DNA from: Silene conica
Lineage: Eukaryota; Streptophyta; Magnoliopsida; Caryophyllales; Caryophyllaceae
Direction of reading: 5' to 3'
Assembly (NCBI GenBank): GCA_029255685.2
Contig: CM055313.2
Span: 53,173,579 to 53,237,578, forward strand
Length of the DNA stretch: 64,000 nucleotides
The translations under genes were made by a program, and so were the position numbers. The notes beneath the pieces were generated by a model. It was not told the origin of the DNA and made no database searches. It was given only the letters and a program-made list of their open reading frames with translations. The stretch's first letter is position 1; every line of letters starts with the position of its first letter. Below, piece by piece: positions 12,131 through 25,247 of the stretch.

Positions 12131-13453
12131 AAGTTATAGAATGGATTATAAGGACAGGTAAGCTAACACCATTTTAAACTATTCTTGTTTTACTTACATA
12201 TATACTGTCGTCTTCCTTATATTATTTGTTGTCCAACATTATCTAAACCTCTATCTTGGTAAAATTCGTTGAAAACATACTCGAAACCTAAAAAATATTG
12301 AAATATGAAAATATATCTTAAAGTTGAAAATTAAGACTAGATAAGGCAATTGACTTTTGTTGAGACTGTTTGGTTATTAGCTGATATTTGACAAAATGAC
12401 GTAAAAGAATATGGTTTATTATTTATATCTTTTACGTTTTTACTATTATTCATGTGTTATTATCGTTGGCGTTTTTAGTATTAAACTCATAATGAAATTT
12501 TTTCAATATATTTACACAAGTTTTTAACATGTTTGAGAGAGAGTGAGAATAATAATTAATATATAACGATTAGGGAAAAAATTCAAACAATATATGCTCG
12601 AAAATATACTTTATCGATATAAAATTAGTTATCTATTAAACTCATATGAAAAAAATATTAATTAAGTTTCACCCCAAATTAAGTAGCAATAATCCTATCG
12701 CGGATGCTTTTCATTTTCATCGACGACGGCTCGTTCACATTTTCATTACTTGTGACATTATTATCAATGTACGGTAGTTCTTTATATTGTATATAATATG
12801 GATACTCCTCAAGAGCCCTAAATAATAAGGCATTAGGTGAGTTTTTTCGAATTTAGTTATCTAAGGCAAAAGTTGTCATTATAACATCAATTTGAGTTTC
12901 TACTCTAAATTATGGCAGAAATCGTAGTATTATCCATCTTATCTTAAGCACTGCAAATGACCTCTCGATACAACTTCGAAGTGATGATTGCATTTATTAA
13001 AGGCTTCTCTAGATTTACCCGTCGGCTAATTTTTAAACTGACTTCTCAAGTCGTCATCATCATCTACAAAACCCAACTATAATTTCCATTGGGTTTTCTA
13101 TTCAGAACTAGATAATTAATGGAGCTTATTTGATCAAATCAAGCTAAATTAATGAAAAAGAAACAAACTAAAATACTTTTATCCATAAAAGCAATTTGAG
13201 GTACGGTGTGTGTAGGGTGACGGAGCAATCAGGCGCTTGGCTTTTAGGTTTTGAAGAACTTGATGTACAATATTCAAAGCAATCGAGTTTGGTTTTTGTT
13301 AATTAACCTTATAAAATTTGAGGGTAAAATAGGTAGATAAAAATGAATCAGGTACCTGATTTCTCAAATGTTACATGAGGTAGCAATTTATTTCAGGTAC
13401 CTTTTTTAGACAAAAAAAAGCTAGTTGTCAAACACTCCAAAAAAAATAAGATA
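12131..13453. other. AT-rich intergenic stretch, no gene seen
   Basis: There is no open frame with coding character on either strand and no clear transposon ends. Part of it must hold the upstream regulatory region of the gene at 6986-11835. Confidence 0.4.
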
Positions 13454-13480
13454 CCTAATTGTTTTGGCAAAACAATTAGG
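13454..13480. repeat. 27-bp perfect palindrome
   Basis: CCTAATTGTTTTG at 13454-13466 and its reverse complement at 13468-13480 are separated by one base. It borders the foldback region that follows and may be the fused ends of a lost MITE. Confidence 0.7.
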
Positions 13481-13658
13481 ATAAACTACAAATAACCACC
13501 ACGTATGTGCGTATTTTTACAAATTACCACCATGTATTTTTTTTACAAAGAACCCCCATACTTTTACATAAACTCCCCGATCACCACCGTATTTTGATCC
13601 CGAACATTTTTTTTCTTATTTTCCGTCTTGTTAAGTTACAATTTATGTAAAATACCCA

Positions 13659-14414
13659 TATTATTTCTCCTTAATTACACAAACCTACATAAACTAATTA
13701 TACACATACATACACACCCATATTCATGTTCCCCCAATTTCTCAAATCAATTACATTTCAAACCCTAAATTCTAAAATTCCCCATATCATTTTCCAGAAT
13801 TATGCATTGAAAAAGAAGAATGCATGTTAGATCAAATTGCTCATGATGTTTATCAGTAGGCCAAACTGTTCATGGCTCATTTCTTAATATAATCCGGCTG
13901 TTGAAATTCCTTGTAGGTTTTGGGTGTTTAGGCAGCAAATCCGTGCTGAACGAATGTTTCAAGGTGATACTAGAGGTATATAACCAGAAACTTTATGTTT
14001 AAAAGGAATGAATGATAGGACCAATGAGGCAGCAAAGGAGAGAAGGGTTCTCTATAGTTTATTCACGATAACTGCATACTTTGTGGTTTTCATGATTGAA
14101 AATCTCGATGTAGATTATAGGTCATCAAGACTAATAAATTAAAGTTGTTGGATGAAGGTAGTAGGGGGAACAATTATGGGGTTGATATAGTTAGCTGCAA
14201 ATGTAAAAATTAAGCGAGGGAGATGAACATGCATTCTTCTTTTCAGCGCATAATTTTGGAAAATAATTTGGAGAATTTTGGAATTTTGGAATTTAGGGTT
14301 TGAAATGTAATTGATTTTGAGAAATTGGGGAAACATGAATATGTGTGTATATGTATGTGTATAGTTAGTTTATGTAGGTTTGTATAATTAGGGAGGGTAA
14401 TATTGGTATTTGAT
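13659..14414. mobile_element. Foldback/MULE-like element with inverted arms of about 190 bp
   Basis: The left arm 13659-13845 and the right arm about 14226-14414 are reverse complements with scattered changes; they share 'ttgagaaattgggg' and 'ttagggtttgaaatgtaattga' (right-arm sense). Between them is about 380 bp that includes an exon-like segment at 13917-13975. The sequence outside the left arm (13482-13658) has no partner on the right, so the right end seems deleted or was never symmetric. No target duplication was found. Confidence 0.6.
13917..13975 (+). pseudogene. Exon-like segment between the inverted arms
   Basis: The sequence 'ccttgtag' ends in a splice-acceptor-like AG, followed by 59 open bases encoding FWVFRQQIRAERMFQGDTR, then a donor-like GTATAT. 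The residue mix looks like real protein. It may be a host exon caught in a foldback element, as Pack-MULEs do, or a coincidence. I do not recognise the protein. Confidence 0.35.
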
Positions 14415-14794
14415 CAACCTTCATCTGCATCGCTTCCACCAATATGGGAATCATGGCTCACCCAATAGTTGCTACCATCAGGGCCGGAGATTGTATACCT
14501 GCTTAAACAACACAAACCAACCTTTCAAATTGATCCGAATATGGATAGGGCATTAGTTTGTTACTATAATCAAAGATCGTTAAGGCAATTTATGTTAGCC
14601 ATTTTATCATTAATTATCTTGTGGCTAGTATATTGCCTAGTAAATATTCATTGGGCTTTACGACCATGGATTAATAAGGTTATATCAAGAAGCAAATCAA
14701 GGCAAAGGGAAACAAGGCCTTGGTGGACGGCCCACCAAGATGACGGAGGGGCCGTGGGCCGCGTGTGGCTCGGTCACCACGCAAGGAATGCCCG

Positions 14795-16971
14795 TGTAAC
14801 ACCCCCATTTATTTAAGGGTCTGAACTAGGACTCCCCAGATAAATAAGGGCGTTACCATCTCAATTTCCCGAGGCAGTAGATAAAGTACTTTAATTATTA
14901 AAATGTTAAACTCAGTAACAAGTTCTTACAACCTTTCTCCAAAACTGACTTAAGAAAATAAAGTACAACTCATGATTAGACAACTATGGTGATCTAGACT
15001 CTGGTCTGATCTGGATCCAAGCTCTCCCTTCCCTTAGCTCCCACAGTCTCAAGCACCTGTCAATCTGCTCCCCAATAATTTGGTTCATCACAGGTGATCA
15101 CGAATACACAGGGTCAACCATGAGGTTGAGTAGAGGAAAAATAAACAAACGAACAATATTATATATATAGGGATTCAATCATCCCTTCTCCGCACCGATC
15201 ACAAGGCCATTAACTCCGCACCGATCACAAGGCCCATTAACTCCGCACCGATCACAACGCTCATTAACTCCGCACCGATCACAACGCCCATTATCTCCGC
15301 ACCGATCACAACGCCCATTTCTCATCACCTCATATCGTATCACAGAAATATATAATCAAATAACACAATATTCCAAATCATATGATAATGTAAGATAATC
15401 ATGCTTAACATCAATCAACCATGTAATCATCATTATATGCGAAGTAATTCCCCTACCTCAAAAAGCAGGAATGTAGATAAGTCCAAGCTCGCTAGAAATG
15501 TTCCACGCGAAACTCGCTACCTAAACACGTATACGTAACGAATTAATAACCTTCCCGAACCCCTTAACAAACCACATTTACTTACAATAGAAACCTTCCA
15601 TAAGTGGGAAGTTTCCAAAAATAGAAACCTACTATAAATGAAAAGTTTCCATAAATAGAAACTTCCCTACCTTATTGATTTCCCGACTCATAAACTTCAA
15701 CTACACAATAACGAATAACATTATTATTTATTGTTAATAATAAACGATACTAACCATAACGATTAACACCCTCATAATTATTAATAATAATAATATCAAC
15801 ATAATAATGATAATACTAGTAAGAATAATACTAATACTAATAATAATAATAATTAAAATCATAAAAATAGAAATAAAAGAAAACGAAACTAAACATCCCT
15901 ATACCAAACTCCTCCTTTACCCCCGACTACAACCCATAACGCCACCGTGTACCACCACTTCGACCACCAGCGGACACCCTCCCTCAACACTGCCGACACC
16001 CAACTATCACCCTGACACCACCAACCCACAGGACACCTGCCGGCGAGTCAGACCAGAGTCCATTAACCCAGGTCTGACTCTCACCCGTGCTTCAAACCGT
16101 CTGCAAACAGACTCTGTCGACCACTACTACCACACCTAACACCACCCACGACTACTACCAAAACCACCTCCGACAACCAGTCTGTAGACCACGGTGGTAC
16201 TACTGTAAAGACCTTCCCCGAGTCGACAGTAATACCACCCCCAAACCGACTCACTGACCTGAACAACCATAAACTTCCCGACTCCCATTAACTGTGATGA
16301 ACAGGCTCCCAGAACCACCCCCGTCCACGACACTACCATCACCCTAGCCTACTGACACCGCTCCCTTGACCCAATCGTGACTACCACCAGAAAACTCGTG
16401 CCAACCAGACCTGGTAACCACGACACCCTACCCTTCGAATTACCACCCAACATACACAACACACGACCCATACGAAGCAGTAGAGGTGTGACTTACCTGT
16501 TTAACGGTTAATACGACGGTCCTTAGGTTGGTCCGACCTACTGCCACGAACTTCCTTTCCTATCTCTGATATGGCGGCTAAGAACTTGAGGTGGTGGCTG
16601 TGCAAATGGTAGGGTAAATTAGTGTAGGCAGCCTCTTATATGACGGCTCTAAGAGAGGGGTGTAAAAAGAATAACTTAGGGTTTGGGGACGGGCTCTCTT
16701 GGCCGTGCACTCTAAACGAGGCCCATGCCTCACAACCTTGGCTGCCCGGCAGTCATAGGATCAAACCCCACCATCGACAAACTACTAACATGATTTAATA
16801 AAATACTTATCGGGTGCTAAAACATGCTTACGCACTATCGATTCATAAATTATAAAGGTGAATTACGCAATAAAATATCTATCGAATGCACCACGCGTTG
16901 AAATGCTATCGACACAGCAATTATAAAAACAAATCTCGTTCTAAAATTATCTAAATGTTTGGGGTATTACA
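14795..16971. mobile_element. Solo LTR (2.2 kb) nested in the gypsy 5' LTR
   Basis: It starts TGTAACACCCCCATTT and ends TTTGGGGTATTACA, with the 5-bp duplication GCCCG on both sides (14790-14794 and 16972-16976). The intact gypsy LTR at 28509-29584 shows the empty site. There is no primer site, purine tract or coding domain inside, so a solo LTR of a large LTR element is the best reading. The C-rich frames near 15807-16342 are not genes. Confidence 0.8.
15186..15320. repeat. Tandem repeat, about 27 bp x 5
   Basis: Five units like 'ctccgcaccgatcacaa' followed by 'ggcccattaa' or a variant lie head to tail within the 2.2-kb solo LTR. Confidence 0.85.
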
Positions 16972-17306
16972 GCCCGACCATCTCGCATGATGGCTCGGCC
17001 ATCTTGGCTTTCGTATAGGCATTGGAGTATACTTAATTTCTTTGTTATATTTATTAGTAGTTATTTTATTAAAGTTGTTAGGGAGTTAGTTAGTTTGTTA
17101 TAAGTTAGTTACAAGGTAGTTATTATCTTGTTAGATTGTTATCCTAGGGTTATTAGGGTTTGTTAGTTAATTCTTTTTAATTCCTAGGATAGAGTTTATT
17201 TAATAAGAATTATTTTAATCCATTAGATTTAGTTTAGGACTTCTAATCTCATTAGGGTTTCGAGATTAGGAGGTGTGTGGATTGCTTATGTTGGACGTGT
17301 GACTAC

Positions 17307-18599
17307 TGTTGGGAACTAGGTTCCTGATTTTATACTCAAATCTAATGTGAGTTTTGTTTCTTTAAGTTTAGGTTATGAAACTTAATAAGATCTTATGCAT
17401 GCATGATGATATCATAAGATGTGATTGTCCTTACATTGGTTTTAGAAGGTTTATACTCAATAATCACCTATTACTTAAGTCTTCAAACAACCGAAATACC
17501 CTTAAACGATCTAAAAAAATCGTCTCCAAAAGATACGTATCAAGGACCCGATCTCAAACTAACACCAATTTTGTTACTAGAAAATTAGTATTAGTATACT
17601 AGAATTAATAATAATATTCCTCTATAATATTATTAATATAGAAATAATTTACTTATCTTAGAAAACTATTTTACTAAGAGGAGATGAGAATGATAGTTGT
17701 AGTATTAATGTGTTAGTAGAGAAAATATTGAAGCATTCATCAACTAACAAAAACTAGCATGAATGGTGTGTATATATTGAGCAACATAGGCTTGTTACAC
17801 AAGCCATATGGCCGGCCTACATGCATGCCCATGGCCAATGCATGGCCTCTTACACAATGCAAAAGAAACAAAGATGCCTTACATGTTTCTTACTCACTTA
17901 CACACTTATTCATAGGTTTTGTAAGGCTTTGTGTAAAACATACACAATCACTACATACTACCACATACACGGCTGAAATGGGTCTAATATGGACCCATTT
18001 TATCTTTGTCAATTGTGTTAATTTGTAACATGTCACACATGTCCCATAACACATGACCCAATTTGTTAATTGTGCAATTTTAACTATTAAAATTCATAAT
18101 TTACAAATTTATTACATTTAAATAATTGTACTAATAATTTCGAAATTATTATTGCACAAAAATGTAATGTCATAATTTAATTACAACTCTTTGTAATTTT
18201 ATGATCAACCGTGTTCATTCTCAATTTTATCGTTTCCCAAACGAATAAATAAAAACCGAGTAATAAAACGATTTTATTACTTTGACTATTATTATTATAA
18301 TCCCATTATAAAATATTCGTCATATAAAATTATTTCCAAATTTCCAGTTATTAATTAATTCGTATCCAATACAATATTAATTAATTTATTCCATTGAGAC
18401 GAAATTCCCTAAAGATATGACCTTAAGGGATCAACTGATCACCACCATCATATGACGATAATGTCAAACTCTTGACAGCCAATCATTATCGGTAAATGTT
18501 GATCAGTTGACTTTAAAAGAGTAACACTCCCAGTTGTGTTTCATTCAGATGAGTTTTAGTTATGTCAACACACTATTGTCGAGGACACTTCCTCCAACA
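17307..18599 (-). repeat. 3' LTR of gag-only element 1
   Basis: 1293 bp, nearly identical to 25248-26536. Differences are scattered single bases and a few 1-4 base indels, so the insertion is fairly young. The open frame at 17759-18028 occurs in both LTRs and is not a gene. Confidence 0.9.
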
Positions 18600-19260
18600 A
18601 TCTCCCACTTGTCCGAGACAAGTGTGTGTCACCAATTCTCTTGCCCTATTACTATCTCCCACTCAATGCATGGCGTCCTCTCAGGTCGTGCCGGCAATTG
18701 ATTGAAATCTAGAGTGGTTTATCTCGATCTGGAGTTATAACTACTGACCGGAATTATCTACCATAGATACCTTCCGAGCGTGGCCACGCATTTCTAGTTA
18801 TTATTTTCCTCGAGTGGCCTAGAGATATTTCTTAACCCTGACAAGGGGTGGACAATTCCTAATCGACCTATTCCTTCCGGCTGGCCATAGTTCATCATAA
18901 CCCAAAATATGTCCTTATAAACCCCAGTTACGAAGGTGTTAGGACATAAATCAAAGTTAATCTGAAACTATGGCACCTCAGAGAACAGTCATTAGTCCAA
19001 GAACTGACTCATGTGAAACACGATAGATGCTTCCGCCACGACCAGGCAGTCTTTTAATAAGAGTACGCCAGAGCTCTATCAGCGGTCATTAACCCGGCAA
19101 ATGTGTCTTAACATATCTATGCCTAGGTGATCGATTAGTCATCTCGTATGACTCTATGGCAATTGAACTCGCCATCAATCGCATCACACATCCGGTTGCA
19201 TTGAGATGTCACCTCACTTAAGCAACTAGGGGCGAGGTCATGATAATTCAATTCACTTTA
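18600..19260 (-). other. Conserved 3' non-coding block of gag-only element 1
   Basis: The first 600-700 bases inside the 3' LTR match element 2 at 39025-39680 over long runs, such as 'ccgagcgtggccacgcattt' and 'accggaattatctaccatag'. There is no open frame. Conservation between two elements whose LTR bodies have diverged suggests that this RNA region has a role, for example packaging or regulation. Confidence 0.7.
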
Positions 19261-20940
19261 ATGGGGTTCAATATGGTCTTACCATCCCATTTAAATTTTA
19301 CTTGACCTTTCGTGAGTTATAAATAACTCGAACAATTAGTGGATTACACCATCCATGTGTGATCAACTTTTGAACACCATTTAATTTACAATAAGCTTAA
19401 GGGTCTCTCGTTCAAATCCCTTAAAATTGTAATTATCTTCATTTCGGGTAAACCAGGTTTACCACGTGCGAGCGAGCGTTCACTTTGCAGATCATATCCA
19501 CATATGCTCTTTCATCTGAAGGAGATAAGTCATCTCATGACTAACAAATATTATGTGCATTGTATAACTCCAGCTACAGCAATGCTATTACATAATTTGT
19601 GAACTTGTACATTTTGTAGAATCTTGTGATGACCATATAGTTAAAATACAAGTCATTGAGATGCATAGTCAATGAATGTAAGCCAAAGATTATCACAAAT
19701 CTTTGCTTGGTATCTTGGAACTTGAGTCGTTTGCAAACCTTTTACCATACGACTAAGTTATCTTCCAAAATCTTGAATTTGTCTTTCATCTTCATTGGAG
19801 AATACTTTGACAATTGATCAAGGTTTAATCATTGGTTTAATACAAGCTCAACAGGTTGTCTTGCAAGCGGCGCGCATCAACTTTACACGATTATACTAAT
19901 GGCGGAAACATTAGCGATTTAAACGTGCAAACAATAGTACTTAAGGTTCGATAAATTTCCATGATCCCATCATAGCTATACTATCTTCATCTCCATGAAT
20001 AACCTTAACACTAATAACAAGATGTCTTTTATAATCTCAACTAAACATCCCATGTTCAATTAGATTTAATTCATATCAATATGTCATCTAGAACCAAAAC
20101 TCGTGTACCCTTTTACAAGTATCAATGCTTCATTCCAAACGAGCAATGAGTTGTTTTAAATAACGTTTACTCCCACTAAACTCTTGTTCTTGCCTGATTA
20201 TGAAGATCCCGAAGTCATACCCATGACTCAATAGCTTCAAATCTTGGAGCGAGAACTCCCACTGAACTTTACACTTAACCGTAAATCATAAAGCTCCCAC
20301 TCAATTCAATGTTCCCTAACATTTAATGAATTGAAATGGTTGGGACATAACCATATGTGCTAATGGTCACATCCTTTTCAAATACTCTTTTGAAAAGCGG
20401 TTATTGAGTTTACTGAATTCATTCTCAATGAATTACTTTACTACTTTCAACAAAGTTACCCTTAACTTTGTAGACTGCAGACATCCACATGTCTACTTAT
20501 GCTTCTCTTAATAAATCTCATTTATCAGCATGTATATCTTATAAATTTCATGGTTCTTAGAATTTGCATTGGCACATTTAGATCACCATCTAAATCCAAG
20601 AACCCTTTCTTGAGCCTTTACAAAATCTTTTGAATAATTTTCTTCGAGTGTCCTCCCGTAGTTTTTATAAGAGTCTTTTCTTATGGTGTATAATTTTGTG
20701 TGTGGGAATTTTCAGTTCCCCACATTTATCTTATCTTATACTGTACGAGGACTCTATCATGGATCTTATCCATGTATAGAATTTTTCCTTACAAACTTCA
20801 AGAATTTATTCCTGAAGTATCCCCCAGGGCCGGGGCCGTTGGGTTCATAAGGCGTAGTTTTTAAGCAAATCGTAGATCTTATCCACAACTTTATCTACCT
20901 TTAAAATCATGAGGTGTAGATTTTCTCAAATCGTAGATCT

Positions 20941-21087
20941 TATCCACAACCTTTGGGCTTATCCACAACTTTTGGGATGATAAGTCGTTTATCCACAACC
21001 TTTGGGCTTATCCACAACTTTTGGGATGATAAGTCGTTTATCCACAACCTTTGGGCTTATCCATAACTTTTGGGATGATAAGGCGTA
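20941..21087. repeat. 49-bp tandem repeat x 3 in element 1
   Basis: Three head-to-tail copies of a unit starting 'tatccacaacctttgggc' and ending 'gataagtcgtt' are followed by a variant part-copy up to about 21110. Looser copies of 'cgtagatcttatccacaac' precede it at 20868-20960. It lies in the non-coding stretch downstream of gag. Confidence 0.9.
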
Positions 21088-21545
21088 GAATCTTATCCAC
21101 AGCCTAATCTACCATTTAGTCTTTCACATGACCAAAACACAATAAATCCTACTATTCACTAATAGATCATATCCATTGTGCTTAATCAAGATCATATGCT
21201 TTTTGTGGCTTTTCAAATTTCTCCCACTCTATCTTTGTAATAATAATCTCATTTTATTACGAAAGATAGCCACTAAGGCCACAAGCAATGACTTTGATGT
21301 TAGTTTGTGTACCCTTATGATTTATTACAGAAATTATTCGTTTTAAAGCTTAGATAGTTTTGGATGGTTGATAACTTTTCCTCTTAATTGAGTTCTAAAC
21401 TTAATTTGATTTTGATTTGATTTGAATTGGGTATCCTATACCTATTCGGTTTCAATGGTCATACATTGAAATGTCATAATCAATTCTATTTTATGTTTAA
21501 GATTTGTAAGTGTTTAAATAAATTAAGAACATAAATATAAAACCG

Positions 21546-21577
21546 ATAGTGACTTGGGTTGAAAACCAAGTCACTAT
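21546..21577. repeat. Hairpin downstream of gag in element 1
   Basis: The 12-bp perfect stem ATAGTGACTTGG and its complement enclose the 8-base loop GTTGAAAA. The same loop and an 8-bp stem occur at 41110-41133 in element 2 at the same relative place. The following 'attacaacca' is also shared. Confidence 0.8.
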
Positions 21578-21748
21578 ATTATCCAAATTACAACCAATTG
21601 TTCAAGGATTATCCTTTCCTTGTCCAACAAGGAAATAAAACATAGGTTCTAAAATCGTTCTTACAACACTTGAAATACTAGCAAAATAAACGAAAAACAA
21701 AGCTCATTGATCATCCCGATTGGAGCTACTCTTAGTTCCATTGATCCA

Positions 21749-22760
21749 TCAAGCTTGGTTTTTCTTTCCTTTATGTTTGCTTTCATGCCCTAATTCAAGT
21801 AAGAAGAGCATTCACATCACAACTTGTATCATAATACATTAGTTGAGATTAACATAAAATAGGGATAGTTATCATACCAATTGGAAGAATCTTCCCAGCT
21901 TTGAGATCGCTGAGATATTTGGAACAATTCTTCTTCCTATGTCCTTTATCATTGCAATAGAAGCACTTGGCTCCTTGATGAGAGCTCTTGTTGGGATCTG
22001 ATGTACTTGCCTCTGAAGACACTTTCTTTGAACCTTTGGAAGGTTGCTTCCCCTTTGCCTTACCCTTCCTATTGAACTTTTCTTTGCCCTTAACATTTAT
22101 GTTGAGCACATCCTTAGGGGCACTAACATTTAGGCCCATGTCCCTCTCTACTTGCACGATCATATTGTGTAATTCATCAAGAGAGATGTCTTGGTTCCTT
22201 ATGTTGAAATTCATCCGGAATTGGACATAAGTCTTTACCTTAGACAAGGAGTGGAGGATTATGTCAATCACAAGTTCCTTAGGAATGTCCACTTGATTCT
22301 TCCTTAGGGTTTCTACATGCTCAATTAACTTGAGCACATGTGGGCTAACCTTTTGCCCCTCCTTAAGGTTGAGAACAAAGAAGGCCGAAGCCGCCTTGTA
22401 TTGGACAATTCTCGAAGCTTTTGAGAACATTTTCAGAAGCCTGCAATAGATCTCATAAGCTGTGCAAATCTTTATGGCACTCCTTTGGAGTTCCGGCTCC
22501 ATCGAGAGGATCAAAACATTTTTCATTGCCCAAGACTCCTTGTGATAAGTATCATAAGGTCGTCTTGCCGCGGTGGTGGCATTTTCTGCAGGTTCGGGAG
22601 GTGATGCTTCAATGAGGAATTCGGTCTTACCGTCACCTTGTGCCGTCAACAACAGTTGGGCATCCCAATCGGCAAAGTTTGCCCCATTCTTTTCTAGCTT
22701 ACAACGATCCATGAAGGAATGTAACCATGAAGTGTTTGTAGTAGTGGTGGAAGTGGTCAT
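21749..22760 (-). CDS. gag: Gag polyprotein of gag-only element 1, two exons
   Basis: Exon 1 is 22760-21878 and exon 2 is 21789-21749. The 88-nt intron has donor GTATGA and acceptor ATTAG, giving 307 residues. The protein starts MTTSTTTTNTSWLHSFMDRC, has the copia Gag (UBN2-like) core, and carries a CCHC zinc knuckle of the form CxxCxxxGHxxxxC at about residues 265-280. This would package RNA in virus-like particles. After the knuckle and a DLKAGKI segment, splicing adds a short basic tail, GHESKHKGKKNQA. Without splicing the frame ends at 21849 with a different tail. The same intron place and phase occur in the gag at 41297-42322. The frame is open with no damage. Confidence 0.85.
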
Positions 22761-25224
22761 GATTGATATTGAATTGGAGACTTAACTACAAAATTTTAAA
22801 CATTTGAAGAAATTAAATGCTAATCGTTTTAATTTTCATTTTAACTTGTAAACATTTTTACTAAGTTGATGCATCTATAAAATGACCTCTATCCAATTTT
22901 ATAAATGATTTCAAGACCCAAACCCATACCACCGAAATCGTGAACCACTGGAACTCCGACCCAATGATATGGGTTGGTGGGTTAAAATAAACCGGTTCTA
23001 CCATAAAACTCTTGGTTGATGACAAATCATAATTTATTCATCTTAGCCCGGAACACATTGACCACTGCTCCTCTACACTTCCGTTGAGTACAAACCAAAT
23101 TTCAATTGCATCGAGATGCGATCCGCCCACTGGACTGAATCCACCTCATTGCCCCACTTATCCTACGTAATGGGGTTCGTACTGCCCACTGGACTAACAC
23201 CACCCCACGAAATAGAAGCTCATGGGTTCTACTATTTGGTAAGGCTATTTCTCAATTGTTTTGTTTAATATAGAGGTCTTGTCAATTTATTATCTATCTC
23301 CTTTAAGCGAATTAAATTGGTGAACTTGATAATTATAATTGACACGGTCGTTTTTAACGATTTAAACTAATATGCATGTTTATGGCGATTTAGCTATGGA
23401 TGCAAACATATAAATAATGCAAAAATAAAAGCAATAAAGCAATAAAATCCTAGTATGACCTTCCTAGTAATAGTAAAACCTAATTAACTATTACAAATTC
23501 GGAAACCAACTCCATGGTCCCTTGAACTTCATTGGCACGCCATCCAAGAAAACACCGTCTTGTCGGAACTCTTTTCCGTATGGCACCGTTTATTTTGGAT
23601 CTCCGGAATTACAATAAAATAATATAACTACTCTATTGTGAAACTGAAAATTAAATTAAATTACAAACCCGTGATACGAGATCCCATAAATTACAACTGA
23701 ATCAATATTCCCTTTTATTACGGGTAATATTGATTAAAACTAAGGCCATACTAAGAAAAATTACATAATTCCAAATTATATAAGTAACATTCAAAATATG
23801 ACATTCATATTAAATAAAATGCAATAATAAAATATGTATGCACATGCTCAATTTTTAATGCCAAATCGCCTTATGGGAGCAAATATCTCATATTTGTTTA
23901 CGGTTTTTACGGATATGCGCGATTTTAACTATTAAAATCATCAAAATTACATAAATCTAATTTATGTCCAAGTTAATCATCCCAACTTACTTTAGGAATC
24001 AATGTTTAGTCTCTACTAATTTGATCATGATATAACTTGATATTGCATTATTGTTCATAGATTACTTGTATTTTCGGGAAAAATAAACAAAATACGGCCA
24101 AATGAGTCAAATAAAATTCAAAATTTAAAATTCAAAATTTTAAACTTTCTGGAAATTTTCTAAAAATTCAGAAATTACTAAAATGGTCTTTTGCAAATAT
24201 ATATGGTTTATTTCTTAAATAAATTGTATAAATAGCGTTTTTATGCTTAAAAATCCAATTTAAATTATAAAAACTTGTAACAAATTGCTATTAATTTTTA
24301 GTCATCCTAAAATATATATTAGAATCTGAAAATGACCAAAAATTACAGACCATACTCGAAAAATTTATTTTCGATTCATAAAATATGATTATTAGCTAAT
24401 TAACTCATTAAAATTAATAATCATAAAAATAGAAACCTTTTGATATCCATCTTATAGATCTGATGTTCCTATTATATAAGACATCTATGGGTAAAATTTT
24501 ATGCCATAATATTAAGATTAACTATTTTTAAAACAATAAGTCACAATTTATCCGATTTTAAGTATTAAAATCATAAATCATGCATCACTTGAGAATAAAT
24601 TCCCAAAATTTATATACATTTTGTAAATATTGCATGTGACATTGTGTAAAATTGTTATGGCAAAATTCCAACTATAACTATTAAAGTTGAATTTGAGTCA
24701 CTATTAATACGATTTTTACTATAAAAATCATTAATCATGCAAAACAAATCCAATAAATCCGAAAATTTATACAGGTATTTTATATATTGCATGTGACTTC
24801 TCATAAAAATTTTAAGTTCAAATTCGAAATATAACCTTTTATACCCATTTTAACTCATATTATGACTATTTATCTCATAAAATTCATAATCCATGCATAT
24901 TAACTCCATTTCTTACGAAAAATCATATACAATATATTAAATATGCATGTGAGAACATATCAAAAAATCTCGGCCAGAAACTATTTTTAACTACTTTTCC
25001 CATTAATTGTTGTTTAAAACCGATTTAAACTACAAAATATACAAATAAATATAAAAATGAACAATAAAAATCCATAAAATTATTTTTATGTCCTAAAACC
25101 ATTTTAGAATCAGAAACTTTAACATGCAAAATTATTTTGTGATTTATCATAATAAACACAATAATTTCGAAATTTATATGTTAATCCGTTTAACATAAAA
25201 CATGAATCCGATCATGCATGCAAC
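22761..25224 (-). other. 5' leader of gag-only element 1, non-coding
   Basis: An AT-rich stretch with no gene. Near 22885-22930 the reading 'caagacccaaac' and nearby text match the leaders upstream of gag at about 42460 and 48080. The far part is a long run of AT-rich sequence similar in style to 43400-44750 of element 2. Confidence 0.6.
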
Positions 25225-25247
25225 AACCGTAATGCTCTGATACCACT
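25225..25247 (-). promoter_or_regulatory. Primer binding site of element 1
   Basis: On the minus strand, TGGTATCAGAGC begins two bases inside the 5' LTR (25248-26536) and continues ATTACGG. This is the usual copia primer site complementary to the 3' end of a methionine tRNA. Confidence 0.85.

Noticed and set aside
14469-14816. 115-codon plus-strand frame, and 28348-28899 with 183 codons.
   Set aside because: Both run across the same gypsy LTR sequence; the shared part is LTR and not a protein gene.
15807-16342. Frames of 61-110 codons in a C-rich area.
   Set aside because: They lie within the 2.2-kb solo LTR, overlap each other on both strands and match no family.
17759-18028. 89-codon frame, also at 25701-25970.
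   Set aside because: It is present in both LTRs of element 1 because the LTRs are copies; there is no other coding evidence.
20868-21110. Repeated TTATCCACA, identical to a bacterial DnaA box, could suggest a replication origin.
   Set aside because: It is a 49-bp tandem repeat inside a plant LTR retrotransposon, with no bacterial genes nearby.
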